Shown here piece by piece: positions 8,684-17,276 of a DNA stretch of 64,000 nucleotides. The position numbers were made by a program, and so were the translations under genes. The notes under the pieces are model-generated. The model did not search any database. It was not told the origin of the DNA and saw only the letters and a program-made list of their open reading frames with translations. Each line of letters starts with the position of its first letter. Positions within the stretch are counted from its first letter, which is position 1. Origin of the DNA: UBA1858 sp045105615 (GTDB lineage: Bacteria > Pseudomonadota > Gammaproteobacteria > UBA4575); NCBI GenBank assembly GCA_045105615.1, contig JBGCDS010000007.1, positions 124,001 through 188,000 of the forward strand, read 5' to 3'.

Positions 8684-10474
8684 ATGGGCGAAAGTTATAA
8701 GTTTATAGACCACTCTTACGACGTACTCGTTGTGGGTGCTGGCGGTGCAGGGCTGCGTGCGACATTCGGCATGGCAGTTAGCGGATTATCTACAGCATGT
8801 ATCACTAAAGTTTTTCCTACACGCAGTCACACAGTGGCAGCACAGGGCGGCATGAGTGCTTCTTTGGGAAATATGGGAGAAGACGATTGGCGCTGGCATA
8901 TGTATGACACAGTTAAAGGGTCAGACTGGTTAGGTGATCAAGATGCAATCGAATATATGTGCCGAGAAGCTGTCCCAGCGATTGTTGAGTTAGAGCATTA
9001 TGGTGTGCCGTTCTCTCGAACAGAAGAAGGAAAAATTTATCAGCGTCCATTCGGCGGTATGACAACTCGCTATGGTGAGGGCATTGCTCAGCGTACTTGT
9101 GCAGCCGCTGACCGAACAGGACATGCAATATTACATACGTTATACCAACAATCGCTAAAGCATAATGCAGAGTTCTATATAGAATACTTTGCCATCGACT
9201 TATTAATGGATGACGATGGTACCTGCCGTGGTGTGATCGCAATCGATTTAGCAACTGGCGAATTACATCGTTTTCGTGCTCATCAAGTGCTATTAGCGAC
9301 TGGTGGATACGGTAGGACTTATTTCTCTTGTACTTCAGCACATACATGTACTGGTGACGGTAATGCTATGATTTTAAGGGCAGGAATGCCTTTGCAGGAT
9401 ATGGAGTTTGTTCAATTCCATCCAACCGGGATTTATGGTTCAGGCTGCTTGATTACTGAGGGCGCTCGAGGTGAAGGTGGTTATTTGACCAATGCTAAGG
9501 GTGAACGATTTATGGAGCGTTATGCGCCAAACGCAAAAGACCTGGCATCGAGAGATGTCGTCAGTCGTTCCATGACCATGGAAATTAATGAAGGGCGCGG
9601 TATTGGCGAAGAAGCTGATCATATACATTTGCATTTAGAACATTTAGGCGCTGATGTGATTAATGAGAAACTTCCGGGTATCGCGGAAAGCGCAAGAATA
9701 TTTGCCGGTGTCGATGTGACTAAAAATCCAATACCGGTGCTGCCGACAGTACATTACAATATGGGCGGTATTCCAACCAACCACTATGGCCAGGTGGTGA
9801 ATTCGGTCAATGGTGATCCAGATACTGTCATGCCAGGTTTGATGGCGATTGGTGAAGCAGCCTGTGTGTCGGTACATGGTGCTAATCGATTAGGTTCTAA
9901 TTCACTGCTTGATTTGATTGTGTTTGGTCGTGCGGCGGCGATTAGAGCAGCAGAGCTTGTGAAGCCAAATACACCTCATCCAACGCTGTCTGAGCATGCA
10001 ACTGAAAAAGTCATGGATCGCTTTGATGCATTGCGTCACTCCAATGGAAGTACCAGCACAGCAGAGTTACGTTTGAATCTGCAAAAGACGATGCAAACTC
10101 ATGCTGCCGTATTTAGAACTGGTGAATCATTGTCCACGGGTTTGGATAAGGTTAACGCCTTATATAAACAGTTTGATGATGTTAAAGTTACAGATAAATC
10201 AATGGTTTGGAATACAGACTTAATTGAAACTCTAGAGTTGTCAAATCTATTCCCGCAAGCCATTGCGACAGTTGCGTCGGCGCTGAATCGACCAGAAAGT
10301 CGTGGTGCACATGCGCGTGATGATTATAAAGATCGTGATGATGAATCATGGATGAAGCACACGCTTGCGACAGTGTCAGATGAAGGTAAGGTGGATATTG
10401 ATTATCGTCCAGTGCATTTGACCACGTTGACAGACGAAGTCGATGTTTTCCCACCAAAAGCACGCGTCTACTAG
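8684..10474 (+). CDS. sdhA: Succinate dehydrogenase flavoprotein subunit
   Basis: Catalytic subunit that oxidises succinate to fumarate using covalently bound FAD. Seen: the Rossmann motif VVGAGGAGLRA near residue 16, His49 in TRSHTVAAQGG (FAD attachment), HPTGIYGSGCLITEGARGEGG and the catalytic Arg region SRSMTMEI. I chose ATG 8684, giving 596 residues; an in-frame ATG at 8621 would add 21 residues inside sdhD and looks wrong. There is no clear SD sequence; the start is 4 bases after the sdhD stop, consistent with coupling. Confidence 0.96.
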   Translation: MGESYKFIDHSYDVLVVGAGGAGLRATFGMAVSGLSTACITKVFPTRSHTVAAQGGMSASLGNMGEDDWRWHMYDTVKGSDWLGDQDAIEYMCREAVPAIVELEHYGVPFSRTEEGKIYQRPFGGMTTRYGEGIAQRTCAAADRTGHAILHTLYQQSLKHNAEFYIEYFAIDLLMDDDGTCRGVIAIDLATGELHRFRAHQVLLATGGYGRTYFSCTSAHTCTGDGNAMILRAGMPLQDMEFVQFHPTGIYGSGCLITEGARGEGGYLTNAKGERFMERYAPNAKDLASRDVVSRSMTMEINEGRGIGEEADHIHLHLEHLGADVINEKLPGIAESARIFAGVDVTKNPIPVLPTVHYNMGGIPTNHYGQVVNSVNGDPDTVMPGLMAIGEAACVSVHGANRLGSNSLLDLIVFGRAAAIRAAELVKPNTPHPTLSEHATEKVMDRFDALRHSNGSTSTAELRLNLQKTMQTHAAVFRTGESLSTGLDKVNALYKQFDDVKVTDKSMVWNTDLIETLELSNLFPQAIATVASALNRPESRGAHARDDYKDRDDESWMKHTLATVSDEGKVDIDYRPVHLTTLTDEVDVFPPKARVY

Positions 10475-10513
10475 GCATACCGGAACAAGTAAAAGGATTA
10501 GAGGAGCTATTTC

Positions 10514-11296
10514 ATGGCTGAATTTTCACTTCCAGCAAACTCGATAGTTAAAAAGGGTAGGATCTTTGAGGCTCCTGCGACGGCAAAGAATACCAAGCGT
10601 TTCAAGGTATATCGTTATAACCCTGATGATGGTCAAAATCCAAGCGTAGATACCTATGATATTGATCTAGATAACTGTGGCCCAATGGTACTTGATGCGC
10701 TGATTAAAATAAAAAACGAAATAGACCCTACATTAACGTTTAGACGTTCTTGCCGTGAAGGCATATGTGGTTCATGTTCAATGAATATTGATGGCATGAA
10801 TACGCTGGCATGTATTAAAGCGATTGCGGAAATTAAGGGTGACGTGAAGATTTACCCTCTACCTCACTTAGATGTGGTAAAAGATCTTGTTCCTGATTTA
10901 ACTAATTTTTACGCTCAATACGCGTCTATTCAACCGTGGATTCAAACAGATACACCTCCACCACCTGATCGTGAGCGTCTTCAATCAAAAGAAGATCGTG
11001 AGAAGTTAGAAGGATTAGAAGAGTGTATTCTTTGCGCATGTTGTTCAACTAGCTGCCCAAGCTACTGGTGGAATAGCGATCGCTATTTAGGTCCTGCTGC
11101 ATTACTTGCAGCGTATCGTTGGATTGCCGATAGTCGTGATGAAGCCACAGGGGAACGATTAGATGAGTTGGAAGACCCATTCAAATTGTATCGCTGTCAT
11201 ACCATTATGAATTGCACTAACGCATGTCCGAAAAATTTAAATCCTGCAAAGGCGATTGCAGAAATTAAGAAGCTAATCGTCAAGCGACGTAACTAA
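10514..11296 (+). CDS. sdhB: Succinate dehydrogenase iron-sulfur subunit
   Basis: Electron-transfer subunit of complex II. Seen: 260 residues, the [2Fe-2S] motif CREGICGSC plus a downstream Cys, then CILCACCSTSCP and CHTIMNCTNACP for the [4Fe-4S] and [3Fe-4S] clusters. The length is about 20 residues above E. coli SdhB, with a short N-terminal extension. A good SD sequence (GAGGAG) precedes the ATG. sdhE follows after 19 bases. Confidence 0.96.
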   Translation: MAEFSLPANSIVKKGRIFEAPATAKNTKRFKVYRYNPDDGQNPSVDTYDIDLDNCGPMVLDALIKIKNEIDPTLTFRRSCREGICGSCSMNIDGMNTLACIKAIAEIKGDVKIYPLPHLDVVKDLVPDLTNFYAQYASIQPWIQTDTPPPPDRERLQSKEDREKLEGLEECILCACCSTSCPSYWWNSDRYLGPAALLAAYRWIADSRDEATGERLDELEDPFKLYRCHTIMNCTNACPKNLNPAKAIAEIKKLIVKRRN

Positions 11297-11315
11297 CCAC
11301 GGCCTTTATACAATC

Positions 11316-11558
11316 ATGTCGGGTTCTCCTGACCGCTCAAAATTACGCTGGCGCTGTCGTCGTGGAACTAAAGAATTAGATGCCTTAACGACACGCTATC
11401 TTGAGTGTTTCTATGATAGTGCCGAATCAAGCGAACAAAGTGCGTTTGCAGAGCTATTAATGCTGCAAGATCCAGAATTGCATGGGATACTCACGCGTAC
11501 TCACCAAGTAACCGACCCTGCCATCATTGCCATTGTGGATAAAATTCACTCGATGTGA
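11316..11558 (+). CDS. sdhE: FAD assembly factor SdhE
   Basis: Small chaperone that promotes covalent flavinylation of SdhA. Seen: 80 residues with the family motif RRGTKELD (normally RRGMxELD) near the N-terminus and a conserved LLxLQDPEL-like helix. Position directly after sdhB matches the function. Its stop codon overlaps the GTG start of ygfX (GTGA). Confidence 0.93.
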   Translation: MSGSPDRSKLRWRCRRGTKELDALTTRYLECFYDSAESSEQSAFAELLMLQDPELHGILTRTHQVTDPAIIAIVDKIHSM

Positions 11559-11974
11559 TTGAACAGTTTAAAGTTAAGCCATCAGGCTTAGTGACTGCTT
11601 ATATTGCTATCATTCACTTATTTGCTCTTATCTGTGTTTTAGGTTTCGATATACCAAACTATCTAAGAACAGTGGGCGTATTTGCGTTATTGGTATCTTT
11701 ATTGTGGTCGATTAAGCAGTGGTTATGTCAGCAGCAATATTTGATCAAATATGAAGGTCTGTATCAGTGCTGGAGTATATCGGTAGATGCACAGGAGTGG
11801 CGACGTTATGAAAGTGTCAGAGTGGCGTATTTAAATGATGCGTTTGTCTGGATAGTTCTGAGCTCGCCAGGTGTTCCACAAAAGGCCAGGCTAATCGGAG
11901 TAGACTCAATGGAAAATGAAAGATTCCTACAATTACGCCGATGTATACTTTGTCCTGACATGTTTAAAAGGTAA
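11555..11974 (+). CDS. YgfX/CptA family membrane protein
   Basis: 139-residue protein with two hydrophobic helices near residues 12-54 and a soluble, Trp-rich beta-type C-terminus. Gene position and topology match the YgfX (CptA, DUF1434) family, which follows sdhE in many gammaproteobacteria. In E. coli the pair was proposed as a toxin-antitoxin system, but SdhE is now known as a flavinylation factor, so the role of YgfX is unsettled. The start is GTG, overlapping the sdhE stop by four bases. Confidence 0.75.
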   Translation: MIEQFKVKPSGLVTAYIAIIHLFALICVLGFDIPNYLRTVGVFALLVSLLWSIKQWLCQQQYLIKYEGLYQCWSISVDAQEWRRYESVRVAYLNDAFVWIVLSSPGVPQKARLIGVDSMENERFLQLRRCILCPDMFKR

Positions 11975-12009
11975 CTCTTTATCAACTCAAGCGATGAAAA
12001 ATATTAACA

Positions 12010-12477
12010 ATGCGTTGTGCTACTAAATTCGCAAGAATTCCGCATCCAGACCCAAATACATTTGCCGGGCTGATGGAGGTATATGAAAATAACTATATTA
12101 AACTCAAAAGGTTATGTGGTAATTTTAATGTTTTACATGAATATAGTTTTTCGCGCGTTCACCAAGCGCTTGACCTTCATCTGCATGTCATTGAACGGAC
12201 AAAATACACCATTACACTGAATCTCACCTATCGTTTTACCGACCAACAAGATAATAAGTCTAAAGATCTTCCGAATTTACTAATACGGGTCTATTTCGAT
12301 GCGATGCAAGCAGAGGTTCTGCATCGAGAAATGAAGCGTACAACGAATAATTTGGATAAAGATAGCCGCCTGCGTAATAAATGGAAAGATAATCGGTTCT
12401 TATATAAGTGGCTAAGTTTTTGTATAGCACAGGGACATGTGTTCGATGCTGAAATGAGTCAGACTGATTGTCTATAA
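12010..12477 (+). CDS. DUF1249 (YqiB-like) protein
   Basis: 155-residue soluble protein of unknown function. The N-terminal stretch (NTFAGLMEVYENNYIKLKRL) and the basic, aromatic-rich C-terminal region (NKWKDNRFLYKWLSFC) match my recollection of the DUF1249/YqiB family. It starts 35 bases after ygfX on the same strand and may be the last gene of the sdh transcript. A weak GCCTT/AAGGC hairpin follows about 20 bases after the stop, with no real T-run. Confidence 0.75.
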   Translation: MRCATKFARIPHPDPNTFAGLMEVYENNYIKLKRLCGNFNVLHEYSFSRVHQALDLHLHVIERTKYTITLNLTYRFTDQQDNKSKDLPNLLIRVYFDAMQAEVLHREMKRTTNNLDKDSRLRNKWKDNRFLYKWLSFCIAQGHVFDAEMSQTDCL

Positions 12478-12655
12478 AGTAGGCAATCTAGCTGAAATGC
12501 CTTATTTGAAAGGCCTTTGTGACTGATTAAGTAAAGTCGTAAAGGTGATGTACATTTTGTGAAAATTTATCAAAAAAGAAATGAACTCAATGACGCAAAG
12601 AACACACTAATAACATAGTGGTAGGAATAAATTTCAAGGTAGAAAGGTGGTCAAA

Positions 12656-13141
12656 ATGAAGTTATCAACAAAAGCGCGTCACGCTATTACGGCAATGATG
12701 GATCTTGCGCTCAATGATAAGGTTCGACCTGTTACATTGGCTGAAATATCTCAAAGCCAAGGGATATCGTTATCTTATTTAGAACAGCTGTTTGCAAAAT
12801 TGCGTAAGAATGGTCTTGTGATTGGAGTGCGTGGACCAGGAGGTGGTTATAAATTGTCTCGTGTACCTGGTGAAATCAGCGTAGCTCAAATTATTTCATC
12901 TATCGATGAGTATCGTCCTCAAGTGACTGAGTCCGATAATGCAGTCGAATCTACGTTAGAGAAGAAGTATGTGACTCATGTAATGTGGGATGAATTGAGT
13001 GATAAAATATACAGCTTCCTCAACGGCATTACCCTAGCAGAATTTACTAATCGTCCTAGCATGCTTAATAGTGACACTGAGCAAAGTGAATCTGAGGATA
13101 AAAAAGATGGTGATGTCTATTCTGATAGATCAGCCGCGTAA
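12656..13141 (+). CDS. IscR-like Rrf2-family regulator without cluster-binding cysteines
   Basis: Rrf2-type winged-helix regulator of 161 residues. Seen: an N-terminal MKLSTKARHAITAMMDLAL close to IscR, a recognition helix (GISLSYLEQLFAKLRKNGLV), the wing GVRGPGGGYKLSR, and a C-terminal IscR-like HVMWDELSDKIYSFLNGITL. The segment that in IscR carries the three Fe-S ligands holds none: the protein has no Cys at all. It ends in an acidic, Ser-rich tail. I chose ATG 12656, preceded by AAGGTGG at 12644-12650; a GTG at 12647 lies within that SD sequence. It is monocistronic, with no isc genes alongside, and has its own terminator. Confidence 0.88.
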   Translation: MKLSTKARHAITAMMDLALNDKVRPVTLAEISQSQGISLSYLEQLFAKLRKNGLVIGVRGPGGGYKLSRVPGEISVAQIISSIDEYRPQVTESDNAVESTLEKKYVTHVMWDELSDKIYSFLNGITLAEFTNRPSMLNSDTEQSESEDKKDGDVYSDRSAA

Positions 13142-13175
13142 ATATTCATAAATTTACAGTTTAACTATTTTCTTT

Positions 13176-13203
13176 AAAGCCCTGTTTTTCAGGGCTTTTT
13201 TTT
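13176..13203 (+). terminator. Rho-independent terminator of the IscR-like gene
   Basis: Perfect 9-base stem AAAGCCCTG (13176-13184) and CAGGGCTTT (13190-13198) with a five-T loop, followed by T residues to 13203. It begins 34 bases after the stop codon. Confidence 0.93.
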
Positions 13204-13298
13204 CTACATCGATAATAATTGACAGACCATTCCAGAATAAAGACAATGTATAGCAATAAGTCTTAAAGGATTTTATCTGGGGAAGACCAGCATAGCTG

Positions 13299-13883
13299 AT
13301 GGGTAGAAATAAACAATTTGAGTTAAACCAAGTGCTTGACTGTGCAATGCATGAATTTTGGCGCAAAGGTTATAGTGCAACTTCAATACCCAAGTTGGAA
13401 ACGGAAATGGGAATTAGCCGTCAGAGTCTATACGATACATTCAAAAGTAAACGCAGTTTATTCTTAAGAGTGCTTAAGCATTATCATGAAACGGTCATCG
13501 TTAAAAATTTTTCACTGATAGAAAATGCCTCTTCAGCAAAAGTGGGTATTTGTGAGTATTTTCAGGCGCGAGCAAAAGATGCTTTAAATGATTCAGATAT
13601 AAAAGGTTGTCTGGTGACTAATTCAATTGCCGAGCTTGCGCAATATGATAATCAAGTGAGAGCTCAAACCAAGATAACACTTGAACACATGAGATCCGTT
13701 TTTCGGAATACCTTAACGCGAGCTCAAAGTAATAATGAAATTTCAAACCAATTGGATGTTGATGCGACAGCTGATTTTTTACTTAATAATTCACAAGGGT
13801 TATTTGTAATCAGTCGAATGTCTATCGACAAAGCATCAGTTGATGGAATAGTTTTTCAGATAGAAAGTCTGCTAAAAAAATAA
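13299..13883 (+). CDS. TetR/AcrR-family transcriptional regulator
   Basis: 194-residue regulator. Seen: an N-terminal helix-turn-helix (about residues 8-52, with GYSATSIPKLETEMGISRQSLYDTF), then an all-helical ligand-binding domain with no motif that reveals the effector. It lies 25 bases upstream of an alpha/beta hydrolase gene on the same strand and probably controls that gene and itself. The target and ligand cannot be named. Confidence 0.9.
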   Translation: MGRNKQFELNQVLDCAMHEFWRKGYSATSIPKLETEMGISRQSLYDTFKSKRSLFLRVLKHYHETVIVKNFSLIENASSAKVGICEYFQARAKDALNDSDIKGCLVTNSIAELAQYDNQVRAQTKITLEHMRSVFRNTLTRAQSNNEISNQLDVDATADFLLNNSQGLFVISRMSIDKASVDGIVFQIESLLKK

Positions 13884-13908
13884 TTGTTAAACAGTAGGAG
13901 AAATTTAG

Positions 13909-14772
13909 ATGAAACAAGAAATCACGGTTGATGGATTAAAGTTAAATATCAATATAGAAGAGTGCGGTAGCGGCGAGACTACATTGTTAATGGTTCATGG
14001 TATTCCAACTAACGCTAGACTTTGGCGACATGTTCAGGAGAATTTAAAAGATAAATATAGAACATTAGCAATGGATATGGTTGGCTATGGTCAATCAGAT
14101 ATGCCGCTAGATGATTTTAAACATACTTTGACTAATCAAGCAGAAGCGATAAAAGGCGTGATTGATGGTCTAGGTTTAAAGGGGAAAGTGATATTAGTGG
14201 GCCATGACCATGGAGGTGGTGCATGTCAAATATTTGCATCTAAATATTGTGATTATATTTCTCGTTTAATTTTAATTAACCCCGTCGCTTGGGATTACTG
14301 GCCGGTATTAGAAGTGGAAGGATTTAATGCGTTGGTCGGTGCTGATGACGCTACATTGCAAATGGGTATGGCGCAAGCCGCAGCTAATTTCCCTGGCTTA
14401 TTGAGAACAGGTAGCTATGACAAAATTGCATTTACTGATCAGAATGTAAAACAAAATTACTTACAGTTCTGGGGTAGAGGTCCGGGACTACATGGGTTTA
14501 AATCGCTAGTGAAAATTTGTGCTGAGCCGACTAATGACGAAACCATGAATGTAGATCACTCTAAAATCACATGCCCGACTATGGTCTGTTGGGCGTTACA
14601 TGATGCGTGGATGCCTACAGAATCTGGTAGACGTTTGAAGAAAGCAATATCTGGCCCAGTAAGATTTGAAATTATCGAAAGAGCAGGGCACTACGTACAG
14701 GAAGATAGACCGGATGCTGTAGCTGATTACATTGAAGACTTTATAACGGAATGGGAAGGAGTTAATTTATAA
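13909..14772 (+). CDS. Alpha/beta hydrolase with aspartate nucleophile (dehalogenase/epoxide hydrolase-like)
   Basis: 287-residue hydrolase. Seen: the oxyanion-hole motif HGIPT (about 31-35), the nucleophile elbow GHDHGG in which the nucleophile is Asp, not Ser, an acidic residue in WALHDAWMP, and the catalytic His in GHYVQEDRP near the C-terminus. An Asp nucleophile is typical of haloalkane/haloacetate dehalogenases and epoxide hydrolases, so one of these activities is likely; the sequence does not decide which. It follows the TetR gene by 25 bases with an AGGAG SD sequence and is convergent with mdh. Confidence 0.85.
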   Translation: MKQEITVDGLKLNINIEECGSGETTLLMVHGIPTNARLWRHVQENLKDKYRTLAMDMVGYGQSDMPLDDFKHTLTNQAEAIKGVIDGLGLKGKVILVGHDHGGGACQIFASKYCDYISRLILINPVAWDYWPVLEVEGFNALVGADDATLQMGMAQAAANFPGLLRTGSYDKIAFTDQNVKQNYLQFWGRGPGLHGFKSLVKICAEPTNDETMNVDHSKITCPTMVCWALHDAWMPTESGRRLKKAISGPVRFEIIERAGHYVQEDRPDAVADYIEDFITEWEGVNL

Positions 14773-14787
14773 TTTCTTCGTTGTAAG

Positions 14788-15771
14788 TTAGTCGCGAAGT
14801 AACCATCTAATCATATCGCGTTCTTTGATTAATTCTTTTTCAGAGAGCGCGATCATCTCGCGCGAAAACTCATCTAATTCTAAATCTTCAATTGTATTGT
14901 ATTCGCGATTGCTACAATGTGTTGGGAATGAATACATAAGTTCGCTGGTTACATCGTAACTTCCTGTTGAGTATGTCCCCATGCTCACCCAGCTATCGCC
15001 ATCTGAGCCCAGCACCCAATCACGCATATGATCAATTGCCGCAGATGCTGCAGATGCTGCAGATGAAGCACCACGTGCATCAATGATTTCTGCGCCACGA
15101 TTTTGAACGCGCTCTATAAATTCATTGCGATACCAATTCATATCGATTAAATCCTGGGCGTTTACACCACCTACTGTGCAATGTTGTAAATCTGGGAACT
15201 GAGTTGTCGAATGATTGCCCCATACTGTGACATTGTTAATCACAGAAGAATGTTTGCCAACTTTTTCTGCGAGCATGCTAATAGTGCGATTATGATCTAA
15301 GCGCATCATCGATGTAATTTGGTTGGGTTGTAAGTTAGGTGCATTATGTAATGCAATTAGAGCATTGGTGTTGGCTGGGTTGCCAACGACTAAAACACGA
15401 ACGTCCTTGGCTGCATTTTCACTAATGGCTTTTCCGGTAGGTTTGAATATTGCGCCATTAGCGCTAAGTAAATCTTGTCTTTCCATTCCTTTGCCTCTAG
15501 GTCTAGAGCCAATAAGGAAAATATAATCTGCATCACCAAAGCCAGTTGAGAAGTCTGCCGTTGCAACAATTTTGTTGAGTGTTGGGAAAGCACAGTCGTT
15601 CAGTTCCATCACCACGCCAGTTAGTGCGGGTAGTACAGGTTCAATTTCAATTAAGTGTAAATTAATGGGTTGATCTGGACCAAACAGATCGCCTGCTGCA
15701 ATACGAAAAGCAATTGCATAGCCAATGTTCCCACCGGCACCGGTAATAGCAACTGTAACGGGCTTTTTCAT
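14788..15771 (-). CDS. mdh: Malate dehydrogenase
   Basis: NAD-dependent TCA-cycle enzyme converting malate to oxaloacetate. Seen: 327 residues, the nucleotide-binding GAGGNIGYAIAFRI, the mobile loop GSRPRGKGMERQDLL with substrate-binding arginines, GNPANTNA, LDHNR and the catalytic WGNHST. It belongs to the group closer to cytosolic MDH than to the E. coli enzyme. The SAASAASAA stretch produces a short GCAGATGCT tandem repeat near 15040-15065, normal for this family. Confidence 0.95.
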   Translation of the reverse strand: MKKPVTVAITGAGGNIGYAIAFRIAAGDLFGPDQPINLHLIEIEPVLPALTGVVMELNDCAFPTLNKIVATADFSTGFGDADYIFLIGSRPRGKGMERQDLLSANGAIFKPTGKAISENAAKDVRVLVVGNPANTNALIALHNAPNLQPNQITSMMRLDHNRTISMLAEKVGKHSSVINNVTVWGNHSTTQFPDLQHCTVGGVNAQDLIDMNWYRNEFIERVQNRGAEIIDARGASSAASAASAAIDHMRDWVLGSDGDSWVSMGTYSTGSYDVTSELMYSFPTHCSNREYNTIEDLELDEFSREMIALSEKELIKERDMIRWLLRD

Positions 15772-15825
15772 AATAAACTCATAGGTTAATTTAGTGGTTA
15801 ATCATAGCGAAACCAGCATCTCCTG

Positions 15826-16929
15826 TCACAGAGATTTATGTGGTCGAGCGAGATAATCGTGAGAGCGCATTTCAAGCAATCGACTCACCGTGCGCTGAAA
15901 TTCAAACGATAATCTTTTCCCTTTGTATAAATCATGAACACTGGCTTCAGCTGAAATAACGACCTTGACACTGCGGTCATAAAATTCATCAATTGCTGTT
16001 ATGAAACGGCGCGCAAGATCATCGTTATTTGTGAGCACAGGAATGTTTGAAATTAATACAGTATTAAAGCACCGGGCAATTTCAATGTAATCTGCTGCAC
16101 TGCGTGGCCCACCACATAGGTCGTTAAAACATAACCACAGAGTGCCGTCGGCACATCGAATGGTTTGAATATTTCTTCCTTCGATAGATAAAAATTCATT
16201 TTCAACTCCTTGAACAGGGGAGATATGCATGAAGTTGTTTTTCATGACTTGATGCGCATTCTCATCGAGTGGGTGATGGTAAATATCAGCATGCTCTAAA
16301 TATTCCAAGCGATGATCAGTATTACCGCCTAGTTCGATTACATTTGTCTGTTGTTTAATGAGTTCTATCGCAGGAAGAAATTTTTGTCTTTGAAGCCCGC
16401 CTTTGTATAAATCGTCTGGGTGACAATTGCTGGTAGTGACTAAAGTAATGCCTTGTGAGAAAAATGCGTCTAATAGTCCTGCCAATATCATTGCGTCCCC
16501 AATATCGGAAACGAATAGTTCATCTAAGCAGATAACATTTGTGCGTTGTTTAAAACTTTCGGCAACAATTTGTAGGGGGTCTTCCTCATTTTTAATCTGC
16601 CCTAACTGATGGTGAATCTCTTGCATGAAACGATGAAAATGTAAGCGCAATTTATTTTCTTCGGGTAAGCAGTCGTAAAATATATCCATTAAATAAGTTT
16701 TGCCACGACCGACAGACCCCCAGATGTATAAGCCCTGAGCGCGGTTTTGTTGTCTTTTGTTGCGTCGAAAGATATTAGTGAATTTGTTGCCTAACGACTG
16801 GTCATGCGATGAGCTTTGGCTGGAGATCTGTGAGTGCAGGGAATCTAGTTGTTCTACAACATTCATTTGCATCTTGTCGTAGTTCAATTCGTTAGCTTCT
16901 AATGCTGCTTGGTAACGTTTTTTTGGCAT
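15826..16929 (-). CDS. zapE: Cell division protein ZapE (AFG1-like ATPase)
   Basis: P-loop ATPase of 367 residues that associates with the Z ring in E. coli. Seen: Walker A GSVGRGKT near residue 82, the family FHRFMQEIH segment just after it, Walker B VICLDELFVSD, and the C-terminal FxRTxSRLxEM region. Length and motif order are normal. It is transcribed away from the long intergenic region at 16930-17415 and precedes mdh on the same strand. Confidence 0.93.
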   Translation of the reverse strand: MPKKRYQAALEANELNYDKMQMNVVEQLDSLHSQISSQSSSHDQSLGNKFTNIFRRNKRQQNRAQGLYIWGSVGRGKTYLMDIFYDCLPEENKLRLHFHRFMQEIHHQLGQIKNEEDPLQIVAESFKQRTNVICLDELFVSDIGDAMILAGLLDAFFSQGITLVTTSNCHPDDLYKGGLQRQKFLPAIELIKQQTNVIELGGNTDHRLEYLEHADIYHHPLDENAHQVMKNNFMHISPVQGVENEFLSIEGRNIQTIRCADGTLWLCFNDLCGGPRSAADYIEIARCFNTVLISNIPVLTNNDDLARRFITAIDEFYDRSVKVVISAEASVHDLYKGKRLSFEFQRTVSRLLEMRSHDYLARPHKSL

Positions 16930-17031
16930 AGAGATAAACGCGCTGTGTGAGCTCTTAGTATCGGTTGTATTGAGTTGAATAGGTATCTTAAAAAATAGAA
17001 CTATAATTCAGTGAGTTGCAGTGGTTGTTTT

Positions 17032-17066
17032 TGGCAATAGTTGCCGCATCCGGCAAAATATTGCCA
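17032..17066. repeat. Nested perfect palindrome with REP-like core
   Basis: Outer arms TGGCAATA (17032-17039) and TATTGCCA (17059-17066) enclose inner arms TTGCCG (17041-17046) and CGGCAA (17051-17056) with a four-base loop. The core, read on the reverse strand, contains GCCGGATGCGGC, the same string as the core of enterobacterial REP elements. No second copy was noticed here. It may be a REP-like element, an operator for zapE, or a transcript hairpin. Confidence 0.6.
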
Positions 17067-17182
17067 CATTTTGTGACTATGTTATCTCTGAATTATAAGG
17101 TATATCGGAGGGCAAATTGTTAAATTGTTGATTATAAAGAATTTAAAATTCTTGGCATTATAAATGCTTTATATACAGTGAG

Positions 17183-17276
17183 CCTCACAACATCAATCAG
17201 AATTCATTTGATTGTCATGTTGTTATTCTCGACTCCTCCTGGTTAGGGCACTCGGTTATGGGTGCCCTATTTTTTT
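17183..17276 (+). ncRNA. Candidate small RNA with two hairpins and an anti-SD motif
   Basis: Seen: a promoter-like TTGGCA (17152-17157) and TACAGT (17174-17179) with 16-base spacing; then stem 1 made of ACAACATCAATCA (17187-17199) pairing with TGATTG and ATGTTGT (17209-17214, 17217-17223) with a two-base bulge; then an unpaired CTCCTCC (17233-17239) complementary to ribosome binding sites; then a terminator hairpin AGGGCAC/GTGCCCT (17245-17251, 17262-17268) with seven Ts. No reading frame is terminated by it. This architecture suits a trans-acting small RNA, but it could also be a leader or attenuator of nagZ. Confidence 0.5.
17245..17276 (+). terminator. Rho-independent terminator of the candidate small RNA
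   Basis: Seven-base GC-rich stem AGGGCAC/GTGCCCT with a ten-base loop, then A and a run of seven Ts ending at 17276. It lies 139 bases upstream of nagZ on the same strand with no coding gene before it. Confidence 0.8.

Noticed and set aside
8913..9347. 144-codon reverse frame inside sdhA
   Set aside because: Fully antisense to a conserved catalytic gene; its composition is what the complement of sdhA gives.
13154..13366. 70-codon reverse frame over the IscR terminator and TetR start
   Set aside because: It spans the terminator and the start of the TetR gene on the other strand and is Lys/Asn-rich without a plausible fold.
15040..15065. GCAGATGCT tandem repeat
   Set aside because: It encodes the normal Ser-Ala-Ala helix of malate dehydrogenase, not a repeat element.
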